A stretch of DNA of 64,000 nt, from contig CAMRBN010000002.1 in NCBI GenBank assembly GCA_947040455.1, positions 75,856 through 139,855 of the forward strand, read 5' to 3'. The notes beneath the pieces are model-generated. The model searched no databases and had not been told where the DNA came from. It saw only the letters and a program-made list of their open reading frames with translations. Source of the stretch: an uncultured Mycoplasma sp. Lineage in GTDB: Bacteria; Bacillota_I; Bacilli_A; Mycoplasmatales; Metamycoplasmataceae. Position 1 is the first letter of the stretch; each line of letters begins with the position of its first letter. Of the stretch, positions 1 to 9,664 are shown piece by piece. A program made the position numbers and the translations under genes.

Positions 1-126
1 TTATATAACAAAATTTAAATAATGAAATATAAATTAGAATTAATAAAAAAAGACTCAGAATCAAATTATCTTAATTATTTTTTGTTAAAATTTTATTATT
101 ATTAAGTAAAACTTATGATTTTAATT

Positions 127-132
127 TATAAT
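127..132 (+). promoter_or_regulatory. -10 box of tRNA-Leu promoter
   Basis: A perfect TATAAT lies 12 bases before the first base of the tRNA, the distance expected for a short tRNA leader. No -35 consensus is visible, which is common in mycoplasmas. Confidence 0.55.
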
Positions 133-144
133 TAGTATAAATTA

Positions 145-230
145 GCCCGAATGGTGAAATGGTAGACACAGCAGACTCAAAATCTGCCGAGCATTAGTTC
201 GTGAGGGTTCGAGTCCCTCTTCGGGCACCA
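145..230 (+). tRNA. tRNA-Leu (anticodon CAA)
   Basis: This 86-base class II tRNA starts GCCCGAA and ends TTCGGGC followed by an encoded CCA. The acceptor stem is perfect. The anticodon stem GCAGA/TCTGC encloses the loop CTCAAAA, giving anticodon CAA, which reads the leucine codon TTG. The long variable arm (around GAGCATTAGTTCGTGA) fits leucine, and the T arm carries GGTTCGAGTCC. It stands alone, with its own promoter box and a downstream hairpin. Confidence 0.96.
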
Positions 231-236
231 TATGTT

Positions 237-263
237 AAAGAATTGTTAAATGCAATTCTTTTT
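237..263 (+). terminator. Rho-independent terminator after tRNA-Leu
   Basis: The stem AAAGAATTG / CAATTCTTT with a 7-base loop is followed by a T-rich run. It sits 6 bases past the tRNA and just before the stop codon of the convergent nfo gene. Confidence 0.7.
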
Positions 264-282
264 CTTTTGTCTTTTTAAACAT

Positions 283-1110
283 TTAGTCTTTTTTTAACAT
301 TTCTATTTCTTCTTTGTAAATTGGTTGATCATTTACTCATGGAGTTTCTAAAATTGTTGGTATTCCTTGAAATTTATTAGAGTATAAAAATTCTTTCAAT
401 GCTTGAAAACCAATAAATCCCTTGCCAATATTTTCGTGCCGATCTTTATGTGAAGATAAATCATTTTTAGAATCATTCAAATGTATTACTTTGACTCATT
501 TTAATAAATCCATATTTTCCAATTTTAAAATAAAGGAATTCAAATTGTTTTTGATATCATAACCAGAATCTCAAATATGACATGTATCCAAACAAATTCC
601 TAGTCTAGGGTTATTTATTTTTTTAATAACATATTCTAATTCTTCAAGACTTGATCCCACCTCAGTTCCCTTGCCAGACATAGTTTCTAATATTATTTCA
701 ACATTATTGGTTTGTGATAATATTTTATTCAAAGAATTTATTAATGTTTTAATAGCAATTTCTTTTCCGAATTTTAAAGATGCTCCCGGATGAAGAACTA
801 AGTATTTAGCTCCTATGTAATTCATTCTTTCGATTTCATCAGAAATGAAAGTAACTGCAAAATCTGCTTTATCTGGATTGGAAGGGTTAACAATATATGG
901 AGCATGAACAATGATGTTTTCGCTTTTTATTATATGAGAGTATTTTTTCTTGTATTCTTCATATTTATATTTTTCAATTGGCGCTCTTCTAGTATTTTGA
1001 GGAGCTCCCAAATAAATCATTAATGTATTAGCGTTGTAAGAAATCGCCTCTTCAACTGCCCCAACTAAATAATTGGGTGCTTTGAAAGAAATGTGAGATC
1101 CTAATTTCAT
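283..1110 (-). CDS. nfo: Endonuclease IV (AP endonuclease)
   Basis: This 275-residue protein is an AP endonuclease of the xylose-isomerase-like TIM-barrel family. It cleaves DNA 5' of abasic sites in base excision repair. The N-terminus MKLGSHISF, the central LVLHPGA, and the later [12 protein letters not shown] and [10 protein letters not shown] segments are the classic family blocks holding the His, Glu and Asp ligands of the three-zinc site. The C-terminus [11 protein letters not shown] is also typical. The ATG at 1110 is chosen because GGAGAGG lies 6 bases upstream; a GTG three codons earlier overlaps that ribosome binding site. The length matches the family (about 280). TGA codons inside are Trp. 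It is monocistronic and convergent with tRNA-Leu. Confidence 0.95.
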
Positions 1111-1178
1111 TATATCCACCTCTCCAAATGATCTAAAAAATATATCATCTATATTTATAAATAAATATTAACATATTA

Positions 1179-1233
1179 AAAATAGTATAAATTGAAAATA
1201 TTAAATCTTTAAATTCATAATTTATACTATTTT
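1179..1233. repeat. 15-bp inverted repeat between divergent nfo and ATPase genes
   Basis: The arm AAAATAGTATAAATT at 1179-1193 is repeated inverted at 1219-1233 with a 25-base loop. It sits in the 218-bp gap between nfo (minus) and the P-type ATPase (plus). The arms contain TATAAA/TTTATA, so it could be paired promoter elements or an operator rather than a terminator. No other feature is seen in the gap. Confidence 0.6.
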
Positions 1234-1328
1234 CTTCAATTTTTTGATATTTAATAATATTTATAACTATAAAGTAATATAATTTTATTTAAATATAAAT
1301 TCACAGTTACTAATAAGGTTATAAATGC

Positions 1329-4319
1329 ATGAAATTCAAAAAAAATAAAGTAAAAATAGAAAATGATTTTTTTGACATAAAAGATTATGTTAATACAAAT
1401 AAAGAAACTGGATTGACAGATAAAGAGGTTATTGAATCTAGAGAAAAATTTGGATCAAATGTTTTAGAGGAAATTAAAAATAAAAGCTTTATTTCTTTAT
1501 TTCTTCGTCAATTAACTGAATTAATGCCTATTTTATTGTTGGTTTCTGGTTGTTTGTCTTTGGGTCTTTCAATTTATAATAATGTTGTTGACCCCAATCA
1601 ACCAGGTCTTTTAATAACTTACATTCAAGCGTTTGTTTTAATTTTTATAGTTTTAATTAATGCATTATTTGGTTCTATTCAAGAACATAAGTCAAATAAT
1701 GCAATATCTGAATTGAAAAAAATGACCACTTCAGAAGCTAAGGTTTTGAGAAATGGAAAAATAATTATGATTCCTTCAAACGAAATAGTGATTGGTGACA
1801 TTGTTTTGGTTGAAGCCGGTGATTCTGTTTCTGCAGATTCAGTCCTTTATTCATCTGTCAACCTAAAATGTATTGAAGGTGTTTTAACGGGTGAATCTTC
1901 TGAAATAATGAAAGATGCAAATGTTTTGACGGATGAATCTTCTCCTATTGGTGAACAAATTAATAAATTATTTTCTGGAACTGATGTAATAAATGGTCGA
2001 GGTTATTCAATAGTTTCTGGAATAGGAAATAAAACAGAAATTGGTAAAATAGCTTCTTTATTAAATTCCAAATCATCAAGAATGACTCCCTTGCAATTAA
2101 AATTGCATAAATTAGGGTTAATTTTAGGAATTATGGGAATAACAATTACAATTTGTACCTTTTTATTTTCTTTATTTGTTATTGAAGGAGTTATCGTTAA
2201 TGGTATGTCAGCCTTTCAACCTTCTTTATTATTAGGGGTTTCTTTAGCAGCAGCAGCAATACCTGAAGGATTAAATGCAATTGTAAATATTATATTAGCA
2301 ATTGGCGTTAAGAGAATGTCTGAGAAAAATGGCCTTATCAAAAAATTTCCAGCAGTGGAAACTTTTGGTTCAACAGCAGTTATTTGTTCTGATAAAACTG
2401 GAACTCTAACAATGAATAAAATGACTATTGTAAAATTATGAACAAATAATTCTGATTCTGAAGATGTTAACAATATTGAGTTCGATGAAGAACAAAATTT
2501 TTTATTAAAGATGGCTTCCTTGTGTACGGATTGTATAGTTAGTGAGGACGAAGTAGAAAATCCAAAACCATCAATAGGAGACCCTACAGAAATAGCGATT
2601 ATTAACTTGGCTTTAAATAGAGGTTTTTCAAATGAAAAATGAAATTTGGAAAATAAAAGAATAGGCAATATTCCCTTTGATTCTGATCGTAAATTAATGT
2701 CCGTTATTAATGAAATAGATAATCAAAAAATGATTATTGTAAAAGGTGCTCCTGATGTATTGTTTGCAAGATGTAAGAATTTTGATCAAGAAATAGCATC
2801 AAAAATAAATGACAATTGAAGCAATGATGCAATAAGAGTTTTAGCTATTGCAGTTAAAAATTATGATGATGAAGAATTGGATAACTTAAACCCTAATGAC
2901 ATTGAAAAAGATTTAACTTTTATTGGTCTTATAGGAATGATTGATCCACCTCGTGAAGAAGTTAAGCAATCCATTGTAGAATGTATTGCTGCGGGTATAA
3001 AACCAGTTATGATTACTGGAGATCATTTAAATACAGCAATAGCGATTGCCAAAAACTTAGGGATAATGAGATTAGATGATGATTTGGCAATTACAGGTGT
3101 TCAATTAAATGAATTATCAGATGAATATTTAAATGCCAATATAGAAAACTATTCTGTATTTGCTAGAGTTTCTCCTGAAAATAAAATAAGAATAGTTAAG
3201 GCATGACAGTCAAGAGATCAAGTTGTTGCTATGACTGGGGATGGAGTTAATGACGCCCCTGCACTTCAAGCTGCTGATATTGGTTGTGCTATGGGAATTA
3301 CAGGAACTGATGTTTCAAAAGGTGCAGCTGATATGATTCTTACTGATGATAATTTTGCAACAATAGTTGAATCAGTTAAGTCCGGTAGAAGTATATATGA
3401 CAATATAAGAAGAATTGTTAAGTTTCTCTTAAGTTCTAATATTGCCGGTATTGTTTCCATTGTTGTCGGAATGTTTATCTTTTATGTTGCTTTTGAAGCA
3501 ATGGGTTGAGGAAAAATATTGCCAGGTGATTACTCTGGTATAACATTTGACCAAAGTGATGCTGATTACTTGAATAAAAATATTCGTTTCCAAACAACAT
3601 TAACCACCATTCAAATATTACTTAACCATATTGTTATAGAGAGTCTCCCTGGCGTCGCCCTTGGAACACAAAGAACCACTTCATCTTTAATGGATAAAAG
3701 ACCTAGATCAAAATTTGAATCTTTACTTGCGGATAGATTATTATTTCAAATATTATTTTCAGGAATTATAAGTGGATTCATGACTATTCTAGGTTATGGG
3801 CTAGGTGCTTATGTTGCTATTAGCATTGGTGCTCCTGGTTTAAGGTTTTATTATGGTTCTATAGCAGCCTTTATGACAATTACAATTGGTGGGGTTTTAA
3901 AATCAATTAGTATGTCTTCTTCAATATCAATTTTTAAAACTAAATTTGAAGAAAATAAATGAGTGTACTTAGCTTCATTTATTTCATTCATTATAATTAC
4001 TTTAGCACTTATGGTTCCACAACTTTCAAATGTATTTGCTGAAAGACCTGATTTTAAATTAGATTTATCAATAGTTACAGAACAACAACTTTCTACAATC
4101 TTTGGCGGAAAGAAAAGTACTGATTTAGCGCATTGATCAATTTACCTAATTGGCTTATGTGGAGGAACGATACCTTTCTTTATTTTGGAAATTGAAAAAT
4201 ACATTGAAACAAAATTCTTTTCAAAAGAAGCTTCAGAACATATTACAAAATTTGAATTAATTCAAAAACCAATTTATAAAAAATCTTATTTTAAAAAAAC
4301 ATGAAATAAACATAAATAA
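1329..4319 (+). CDS. P-type cation-transporting ATPase (type II, Ca-pump-like)
   Basis: This 996-residue membrane pump has all P2-ATPase blocks: N-terminal cation-ATPase domain, TGES in the actuator domain, AAAAIPEG in M4 (Glu313), the phosphorylation motif DKTGTLT (Asp355), KGAPD in the nucleotide domain, TGD and [10 protein letters not shown] in the P domain, then six C-terminal membrane segments. Length and layout match SERCA/PMCA-like bacterial pumps. M5 reads SSNIAG where SERCA has SSNVGE, and M6 reads [10 protein letters not shown] where SERCA has VNLVTDGLPA. Several cation ligands therefore differ and the ion should not be assumed to be Ca. Start: the ATG at 1329 has AAGG 9 bases upstream. 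It is followed by its own terminator. Confidence 0.93.
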
Positions 4320-4344
4320 TTGCAATTTAAATTATCTTTAAATA

Positions 4345-4376
4345 AAAAGATTGACGTATATCAATCTTTTTTTATT
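4345..4376 (+). terminator. Rho-independent terminator of the P-type ATPase gene
   Basis: AAAAGATTGA / TCAATCTTTT forms a perfect 10-bp stem with a 6-base loop followed by further T residues, 25 bases past the stop codon. Confidence 0.88.
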
Positions 4377-4408
4377 TTCATTATTACATAATTTTAATTT
4401 TATTAATT

Positions 4409-4414
4409 TATAAT
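4409..4414 (+). promoter_or_regulatory. -10 box placed for a leaderless mRNA
   Basis: TATAAT is followed by exactly 6 bases and then the ATG at 4421. Transcription would start at or within a base or two of the A of the start codon. No ribosome binding site is present. Confidence 0.6.
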
Positions 4415-4420
4415 TATTTT

Positions 4421-5284
4421 ATGAATAAAAATTACTATAAAATTTTAGGAATTGCAAATGATGCAAACCAACAAGAAATTAAGAAAGCATATTTTGCAAA
4501 AGCTAAAATGTATCACCCAGATGTTTGTAAGGATAAAGATGCTGAAGAAAAGTTTAAAGAAATTTCGACAGCCTATGAAACTTTAAAAGATGAAGATTCT
4601 AGAAGAAAGTATGATCAACATATTAGTGGTTCTAACAATTCTTCTTCAACTTATGAAAATTCATTTCAGTCTTCAGATATTAATTACAATGTTCTGCACA
4701 CGATGTTTTCTTCTAATGAAAATGAAGATTTATATTTTTTTAATTTATTAAAAAATAATTTTAAAACAGAAAAAGAAATAGCTTCAGCATATTCATATTT
4801 TTGACTTGCTTTTTGATCTGGTGGAAAAGGTACTATTGATATGTTGAAAAACAAAACTGCTTCCAAAATTTTTAAAGCATTTTGTTCAAATGAGTTTATC
4901 AAGCAAATAAAAGAATCTTTGAATAAAGAGCTTGAAAATGACGAAGAAAAAAGAAAAGCTGTTTATGAAATGAAAGTATCTTTGCAAAAAATAAATGCTA
5001 GTATTCCTGATAGAAATACAAGCTCTCAAGCTAGTTATAATTGAATGATTAAATTAATCAATGATGAAAATATTTTTGATAATGAAAACTCAATGTATTA
5101 CTTTCTATTAGTTTCAAGTGATGTTTTTGATGTTTTAACTAAATTTGAAAATATTTTTGATGGTTCTAACATTAAGGCGAAATCACACTATAGTAATAAT
5201 GTTAAGATAAAAAGAGGTGGAGGAATATTCAGTTCTATTCTTGGTTTTGTATTTATAATTATTCTTTTTAGAATGATTTTTTAA
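4421..5284 (+). CDS. J-domain protein with C-terminal membrane anchor
   Basis: This 287-residue protein begins with a DnaJ domain (about residues 1-66) with the HPD motif in MYHPDVCKD, the signature that stimulates DnaK ATPase. It has no Gly/Phe stretch, no zinc-finger repeats and no DnaJ C-terminal domain, so it is not DnaJ itself. The middle (70-260) is hydrophilic and unrecognised. The last 22 residues (GGGIFSSILGFVFIIILF) look like a membrane segment. It may recruit DnaK to the membrane, which is inference. It is separated from the ATPase gene by a terminator. The reading frame is continuous only with TGA as Trp. Confidence 0.85.
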
Positions 5285-5338
5285 ATAGTGTTATTTTTTA
5301 AATTTAAAAAAAATATTTTTTCACAATTTATATGATGT

Positions 5339-5361
5339 TATAATTAATATTCAAAGAGGAG
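5339..5361 (+). promoter_or_regulatory. Promoter -10 box and strong RBS of the tail-anchored protein gene
   Basis: TATAAT at 5339-5344 is followed by AGAGGAG at 5355-5361, five bases before the ATG at 5367. Unlike the preceding gene, this one has a clear leader and Shine-Dalgarno. Confidence 0.6.
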
Positions 5362-5366
5362 CAATT

Positions 5367-7031
5367 ATGAAAAAATTTTATTGTTTGTATAACAGAAATA
5401 ATTTACCATTTTCATGGAAATTAAAACAAGCTAATGAAAAACCTATTGCTCATTTTAAAAGTAGAGAGGATTGTTTGAATTATTATCTTGCATTGGAAAA
5501 TACAGGAATTATTTGATTTCAAAGATCTAGTTCTAAAATAACCAAAAAGGAAAATTTAAAAGATTCATTTGATGGTTATATTAAAACAACTAAAATTAAT
5601 GGTGATTTAAAACATATTATTGGTATTGTTCCAAATATTTCAGAAAACGCAGCAAGAATTTTGAAAAGAAATTTGTTTCACTCATTGCAAATTGATCCGG
5701 AAAATGGCAAAGATTTATTTGTTGAAAAAGGGATAGATAGAATTAATAAAAATAAAAATTCATATTTAATTTTTGATAATGATGTAGCTGAAGAAATAAT
5801 GAGTGAGTATGATGAGAAAACCAAAATCTTCAAACCTAATGTAGAAAAAAAGGAAAATTTTTCTTCTCCAGAATTATTAAGAGATATAATTAAAAAATCT
5901 TCTCCTATAACTGAAACCAAAAAAATTGTAGAAGAAGATATTGTATTAAAACCACAAATGGAAAATATTGAATATAATGAAATAGAAACAAATGGTTTTT
6001 CTGGATATAGTCATACAGATACCAATAATTTTCTTAATAATTATAGTTCTCTAAATTATTCAAATATTGATTCTCGTGAAAATATTCCTTATGACAATTA
6101 CGTTGAACAAAATAATTATGATCATAATTACAATGAAAATTATGCAAACAATTATTATCAAAATGATTATATGTCAAATCAGAATTATTTTGGGGTTAAT
6201 TTAAATGATTTTAACTTTCAAAATGATTTTGAAAACTATAAATTTAAGATGCAACCGATCAATCAACAAGATTTTTTAAATAATAATTTTCAAAATTACT
6301 TTAATAATAATGGTAAAATATTAAAAAATAACTTCTATACATGAAATAGAGATGGAGCTTTCAATATGAATTCAAATAAAAATCAATTTAATGGAAATAC
6401 AAACAATGATGTTTGAGTGCCTGTTAATCAAAACCCAAATATGCAAAGAGCTTATGGAACTGTAGAATTTACAGCTGTTCCTAACCAAACATTAAATACA
6501 GAAATAAATCCATTAGGAACCAGTACAATGATTTTTAATCCTTATACAATGCAAAACACAATGAATAATGCTTACTCTCACACGAATATGAATCCTGAAA
6601 CAATCATTCAACCAATCATTCAACCAGTTATCCAACAGGTTGTTAAAACAGTATATCAACCACAACCGATTACAAGGGTTTTAGAACCTATTATAAATGA
6701 ACCAATTATGGCAAATGGAAATTACCCTGGTGATTATTCTCAATACTCGCAAATTCATACAAATTTATTGCCGGTAACAAGAACAAATGAAACTTCAGAA
6801 TTTCAATTTAACAATAACGATTCCGCAACTAAACAAACAAGAACTCAAACAAGAGAAGCGACAGAATCACAACAAATTTCTCCTGAATCTGAAAAACAAA
6901 AACAACCTAAAGTTAAAAAACCTAAAAGCAAAAAAGGTCTTTATGCATTATTAACTATTTCAACATTAATTATGTTAGGTATAGCAGCAGTAATAATTCT
7001 ATTATTTACTGGAGTAATAGTTATTAAATAA
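5367..7031 (+). CDS. Tail-anchored Asn/Gln-rich protein of unknown function
   Basis: I do not recognise this 554-residue protein. Residues 1-110 look globular (begins MKKFYCLYNRNNLPFSWKLK). Residues about 110-190 are charged. Residues about 190-330 are extremely rich in Asn, Tyr and Asp. Residues about 330-510 are rich in Gln, Thr, Pro and Asn with short repeats of the type IIQPIIQPVIQ. A Lys-rich patch precedes a single membrane helix that ends the protein (about 528-554). There is no signal peptide, so the topology predicted is cytoplasmic with a C-terminal anchor. It is monocistronic with its own promoter and terminator. Cytoskeletal or attachment-organelle scaffolds in mycoplasmas have similar low-complexity make-up, but that comparison is only suggestive. 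Confidence 0.85.
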
Positions 7032-7048
7032 TTAAATAGAAAATACAC

Positions 7049-7072
7049 AAAAACACAAAAGAGTGTTTTTTT
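7049..7072 (+). terminator. Rho-independent terminator
   Basis: AAAACAC / GTGTTTT stem with a short loop and a T tail, about 20 bases after the stop of the tail-anchored protein gene. Confidence 0.75.
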
Positions 7073-7179
7073 ATTTAACTATAACATAGAAATAGCGTAG
7101 TATAAAACACACAACTACAAAGATTAATTATGTTGGTAAGATTAGCTGATAATTTCTTTATTTAGTAGGCAAGTATAAG

Positions 7180-7213
7180 CAAACAAAAACACAAAGTGTG
7201 TGCTTTTGTTTGT
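7180..7213. terminator. Hairpin at the end of lspA, probably bidirectional
   Basis: A long imperfect inverted repeat (CAAACAAAAACACA facing TGTGTGCTTTTGTTTG) lies 17 bases beyond the lspA stop on the minus strand. T-rich arms on both sides would let it end transcription from either direction. Between 7073 and 7179 nothing else is visible. Confidence 0.6.
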
Positions 7214-7229
7214 AAATAATTAATACGGT

Positions 7230-7817
7230 TTAAAATTTATTGTGTTTATAATGTTTAACAGCCAATACAATAATATATGATATGGCAATGATTGAACCAG
7301 CGAACAATCAAACATCAGCAAAATTAAAAGTTCCATTTAGGAAGTTAATTCCTTGTAATCACGGGAAATAAATAATATCTTTTACTGCTCCATCAAACAT
7401 TGCTCTATCTAGAAAATTACCAAAAGTTCCTGCGAAAGTAAAAGCAATGGCAAAAATTAATAGTTTATCATGTGAATAAAGTGCAAAAAGAGCACAAACA
7501 ATAAATATGAAAACACTAAAAACATGTAATAACCAAGTCGGGAAAAGCCCACCAAATATTGTGACTCCATAATTAGCAACAGATCTAATTCCAAATAAAG
7601 TATAATCTTTTGAATTAGTTGAATCACCTTGTCATTTGCCATTTTCATCAGGTTCACTTTTTCATTCAAATAAAAATGTTTTAGTTAGTTGGTCTATTAA
7701 TATCAAAGTAAGTATTAATCCGAAAAAAATAGAAAGATTAATTAATATTAATTTTTTATTTTCAGTGAAATGTTTTTTGTTGTAGCTCAAGAATGAGTCG
7801 TAATATTTTTTAACCAT
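7230..7817 (-). CDS. lspA: Signal peptidase II (prolipoprotein signal peptidase)
   Basis: This 195-residue integral membrane aspartyl protease removes signal peptides from lipoproteins after diacylglyceryl transfer. It shows DQLTK in the first membrane region, GTFGNFLDR with one catalytic Asp, and FNFADVWL with the second. About four hydrophobic segments are present. The gene is invisible under the standard code because several Trp codons are TGA. Start: the ATG at 7817 lies 7 bases after a perfect TATAAT (7825-7830, minus strand) and there is no ribosome binding site, so the mRNA may be leaderless. It is divergent from pncB. Confidence 0.93.
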
Positions 7818-7824
7818 AATTAAA

Positions 7825-7830
7825 ATTATA
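7825..7830 (-). promoter_or_regulatory. lspA -10 box, leaderless arrangement
   Basis: On the minus strand TATAAT is followed by 7 bases and the lspA ATG. Confidence 0.55.
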
Positions 7831-7879
7831 TATATTTTTTAATAAATGTTAAAATAATATAAATATAAACTAAGGATTT

Positions 7880-8878
7880 ATGATGGAAATTAAAAAATAT
7901 ATAGCTCAATATTTTTTTATCGCTGATGCAATAATAAAAAAATATAAACCAAACAGTATTGTCACTGTACAATTTTTTCAAAGAAATGATGATGTTTTAT
8001 TATCGGGAATGAAAGAAGTTTTGGATTTATTGAAAGAAAATACTGACACTTCTAAGTATGAAATTAAATATTTGAAAGACAAGACATTAATTAGTAATTT
8101 GGAACCTGTTTTACAACTAACTGGTCATTATAGAGATTTTGGAATTTATGAAGGTGTTATTGATGGAATTTTGGCTAGATCAACATCTATTGCAACAAAC
8201 GCTTATAGATGTATTAAAGCTGCCGGAAAAAAGAACATTGTTTATATGGGAGATCGTGGTGATCATTACTTAAATCAAGGAGTAGATGGTAAAGCTGTTG
8301 AGGATTCAGGGATAATAGGGCATTCAACTTATATAGGAGCCCAAGGGAAAGAAGAGGTTATTTTTGGATCAATTCCCCATATTTTGATTCAGCATTTTGG
8401 TGGTGATTTAGTCTCTGTTATGAAGGCTTATGTTGAAACATTTCCTGAGGAGCAAGAATTTATCGCTTTAGTTGATTTTAATAATGATGTAATTGCGGAT
8501 TCTTTATTGGTTTTAAAAGAATTAGGTGAAAAATTATCAGGAGTAAGAATTGATACTTCAATTAATATGGTTGATAAAATGTTTGCAAATGAAACACCAC
8601 AATATGGTGTCAATGTTGAACAAGTTAAAAGACTAAGAGAATCTTTGGATAAAAATAAAGGTAAGCATGTAAAAATAATTGTTTCTTCAGGATTCAATGC
8701 ACAAAAAATAGCTGATTTTGAAAAAAATAAGGCACCAGTTGATTCGTACGGCGTTGGTGAATCAATTTTGAAAATCAATATTGGATTTAGTTGTGATGCT
8801 GTTTTATTGGATGAAATTAAAATTGCTAAAGAGGGTAGAAAATATCAAGAAAATAAAAAACTTATATTATTTAAATAA
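7880..8878 (+). CDS. pncB: Nicotinate phosphoribosyltransferase
   Basis: This 332-residue protein is of the short NAPRTase type seen in mycoplasmas (like M. genitalium MG037). It makes nicotinate mononucleotide from nicotinate and PRPP, the first step of NAD salvage. Family blocks include LTGHYRDFGIYEGVIDGILARSTSIATN, the RGDHY region, GIIGHSTYIGAQGKEEVIFG and the phosphate-binding VSSGFNAQKI near the C-terminus. Two ATGs stand in tandem at 7880 and 7883. AAGGA at 7872-7876 is better spaced for the second, so the protein may be one residue shorter. It is convergent with ktrA, with a 4-base gap. Confidence 0.92.
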   Translation: MMEIKKYIAQYFFIADAIIKKYKPNSIVTVQFFQRNDDVLLSGMKEVLDLLKENTDTSKYEIKYLKDKTLISNLEPVLQLTGHYRDFGIYEGVIDGILARSTSIATNAYRCIKAAGKKNIVYMGDRGDHYLNQGVDGKAVEDSGIIGHSTYIGAQGKEEVIFGSIPHILIQHFGGDLVSVMKAYVETFPEEQEFIALVDFNNDVIADSLLVLKELGEKLSGVRIDTSINMVDKMFANETPQYGVNVEQVKRLRESLDKNKGKHVKIIVSSGFNAQKIADFEKNKAPVDSYGVGESILKINIGFSCDAVLLDEIKIAKEGRKYQENKKLILFK

Positions 8879-8882
8879 TTAT

Positions 8883-9599
8883 CTATTTTAGTTTTTTAAG
8901 CTTAGTATCAAATGTTATGGATTTCTTTTTCGGATCAATATTTTTATTAAGTAAACCAATAAATTTTGTAACATGATCAACCATTCCTACAATTGTTACA
9001 ACAGAATTAAAATTTAATTTAACTAAACCATCAGGAAGAGTGCTTTTTAAGTTATCTTTTACAAGAACGATGGTAATTCCTTTTTTGTTCAATGCCAAAT
9101 CTTTTAAGGGAATACCAATATAGTTTTCATTTTTTACTTTTGTTGATCCAATAACAAATCCATCACCTAACTCTTTTAGAGAGTGCGAAAAATTAATGAA
9201 ATTAGAATTAGTTGCAATTAATGCTGTTCGAGTTCCTGATTCTTCTTCTGGTCTAATGATAACATCAACACCTATTTGCTTCAGCACTCTAGCGTGTCTA
9301 TGAGTTTTTGCTCTTGCAATAATATGCTTTATCTTAAGTTCTAATAAAGCAGCTATAATTTCAATATTATCTCCAACACCAACTATTACAGTATCAATAT
9401 TACTAATGCCAATAGCTTGTAATGCATTCATGTCAGCGGCATCTAAAATAACAGAACTTATAGTTTTATCTTTTAATTTATTTAGTTTCAATTCATCTTG
9501 ATCAATTGCCAAAACATTTTGTTCTAAATCAATCAATTTTGAAACAACAGCGCTACCAAAACGACCTATTCCAATAACGCATATATCTTTTCTTGACAT
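8883..9599 (-). CDS. ktrA: Potassium uptake regulatory subunit (TrkA/KtrA-like RCK protein)
   Basis: This 238-residue cytoplasmic protein has an N-terminal Rossmann RCK domain (GIGRFGSAVVSKL, then the acidic AIDQDELK that ends the second strand and usually contacts nucleotide) and a C-terminal RCK_C domain (about 150-230). It gates the membrane subunit encoded divergently at 9665. AGGTG precedes the ATG at 9599. Only 65 bp separate the two start codons, so the two halves of the transporter share one intergenic control region. Confidence 0.92.
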   Translation of the reverse strand: MSRKDICVIGIGRFGSAVVSKLIDLEQNVLAIDQDELKLNKLKDKTISSVILDAADMNALQAIGISNIDTVIVGVGDNIEIIAALLELKIKHIIARAKTHRHARVLKQIGVDVIIRPEEESGTRTALIATNSNFINFSHSLKELGDGFVIGSTKVKNENYIGIPLKDLALNKKGITIVLVKDNLKSTLPDGLVKLNFNSVVTIVGMVDHVTKFIGLLNKNIDPKKKSITFDTKLKKLK

Positions 9600-9650
9600 A
9601 ACCGCACCTCACATATATTTTTAAATATAATTTTAACATTATTTTATTAG

Positions 9651-9656
9651 TATAAT
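9651..9656 (+). promoter_or_regulatory. ktrB -10 box, leaderless arrangement
   Basis: TATAAT is followed by 8 bases and the ATG at 9665, with no ribosome binding site. Confidence 0.55.
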
Positions 9657-9664
9657 ACTTAAAT

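Noticed and set aside
22..105. Possible 27-codon ORF before the tRNA
   Set aside because: No ribosome binding site, very AT-rich with a run of Tyr and Leu codons, and it ends just ahead of the tRNA promoter. Probably chance.
2216..2668. Long minus-strand frame inside the P-type ATPase gene
   Set aside because: It is a shadow of the real gene: composition follows the reverse complement of conserved motifs such as DKTGTLT, and there is no start signal.
1329..4319. Apparent series of broken or frameshifted genes (also in ileS, fusA, lon, pheT, metG, comEC and others)
   Set aside because: All breaks are in-frame TGA codons at conserved Trp positions. The organism uses TGA for Trp, so these are intact genes, not pseudogenes.
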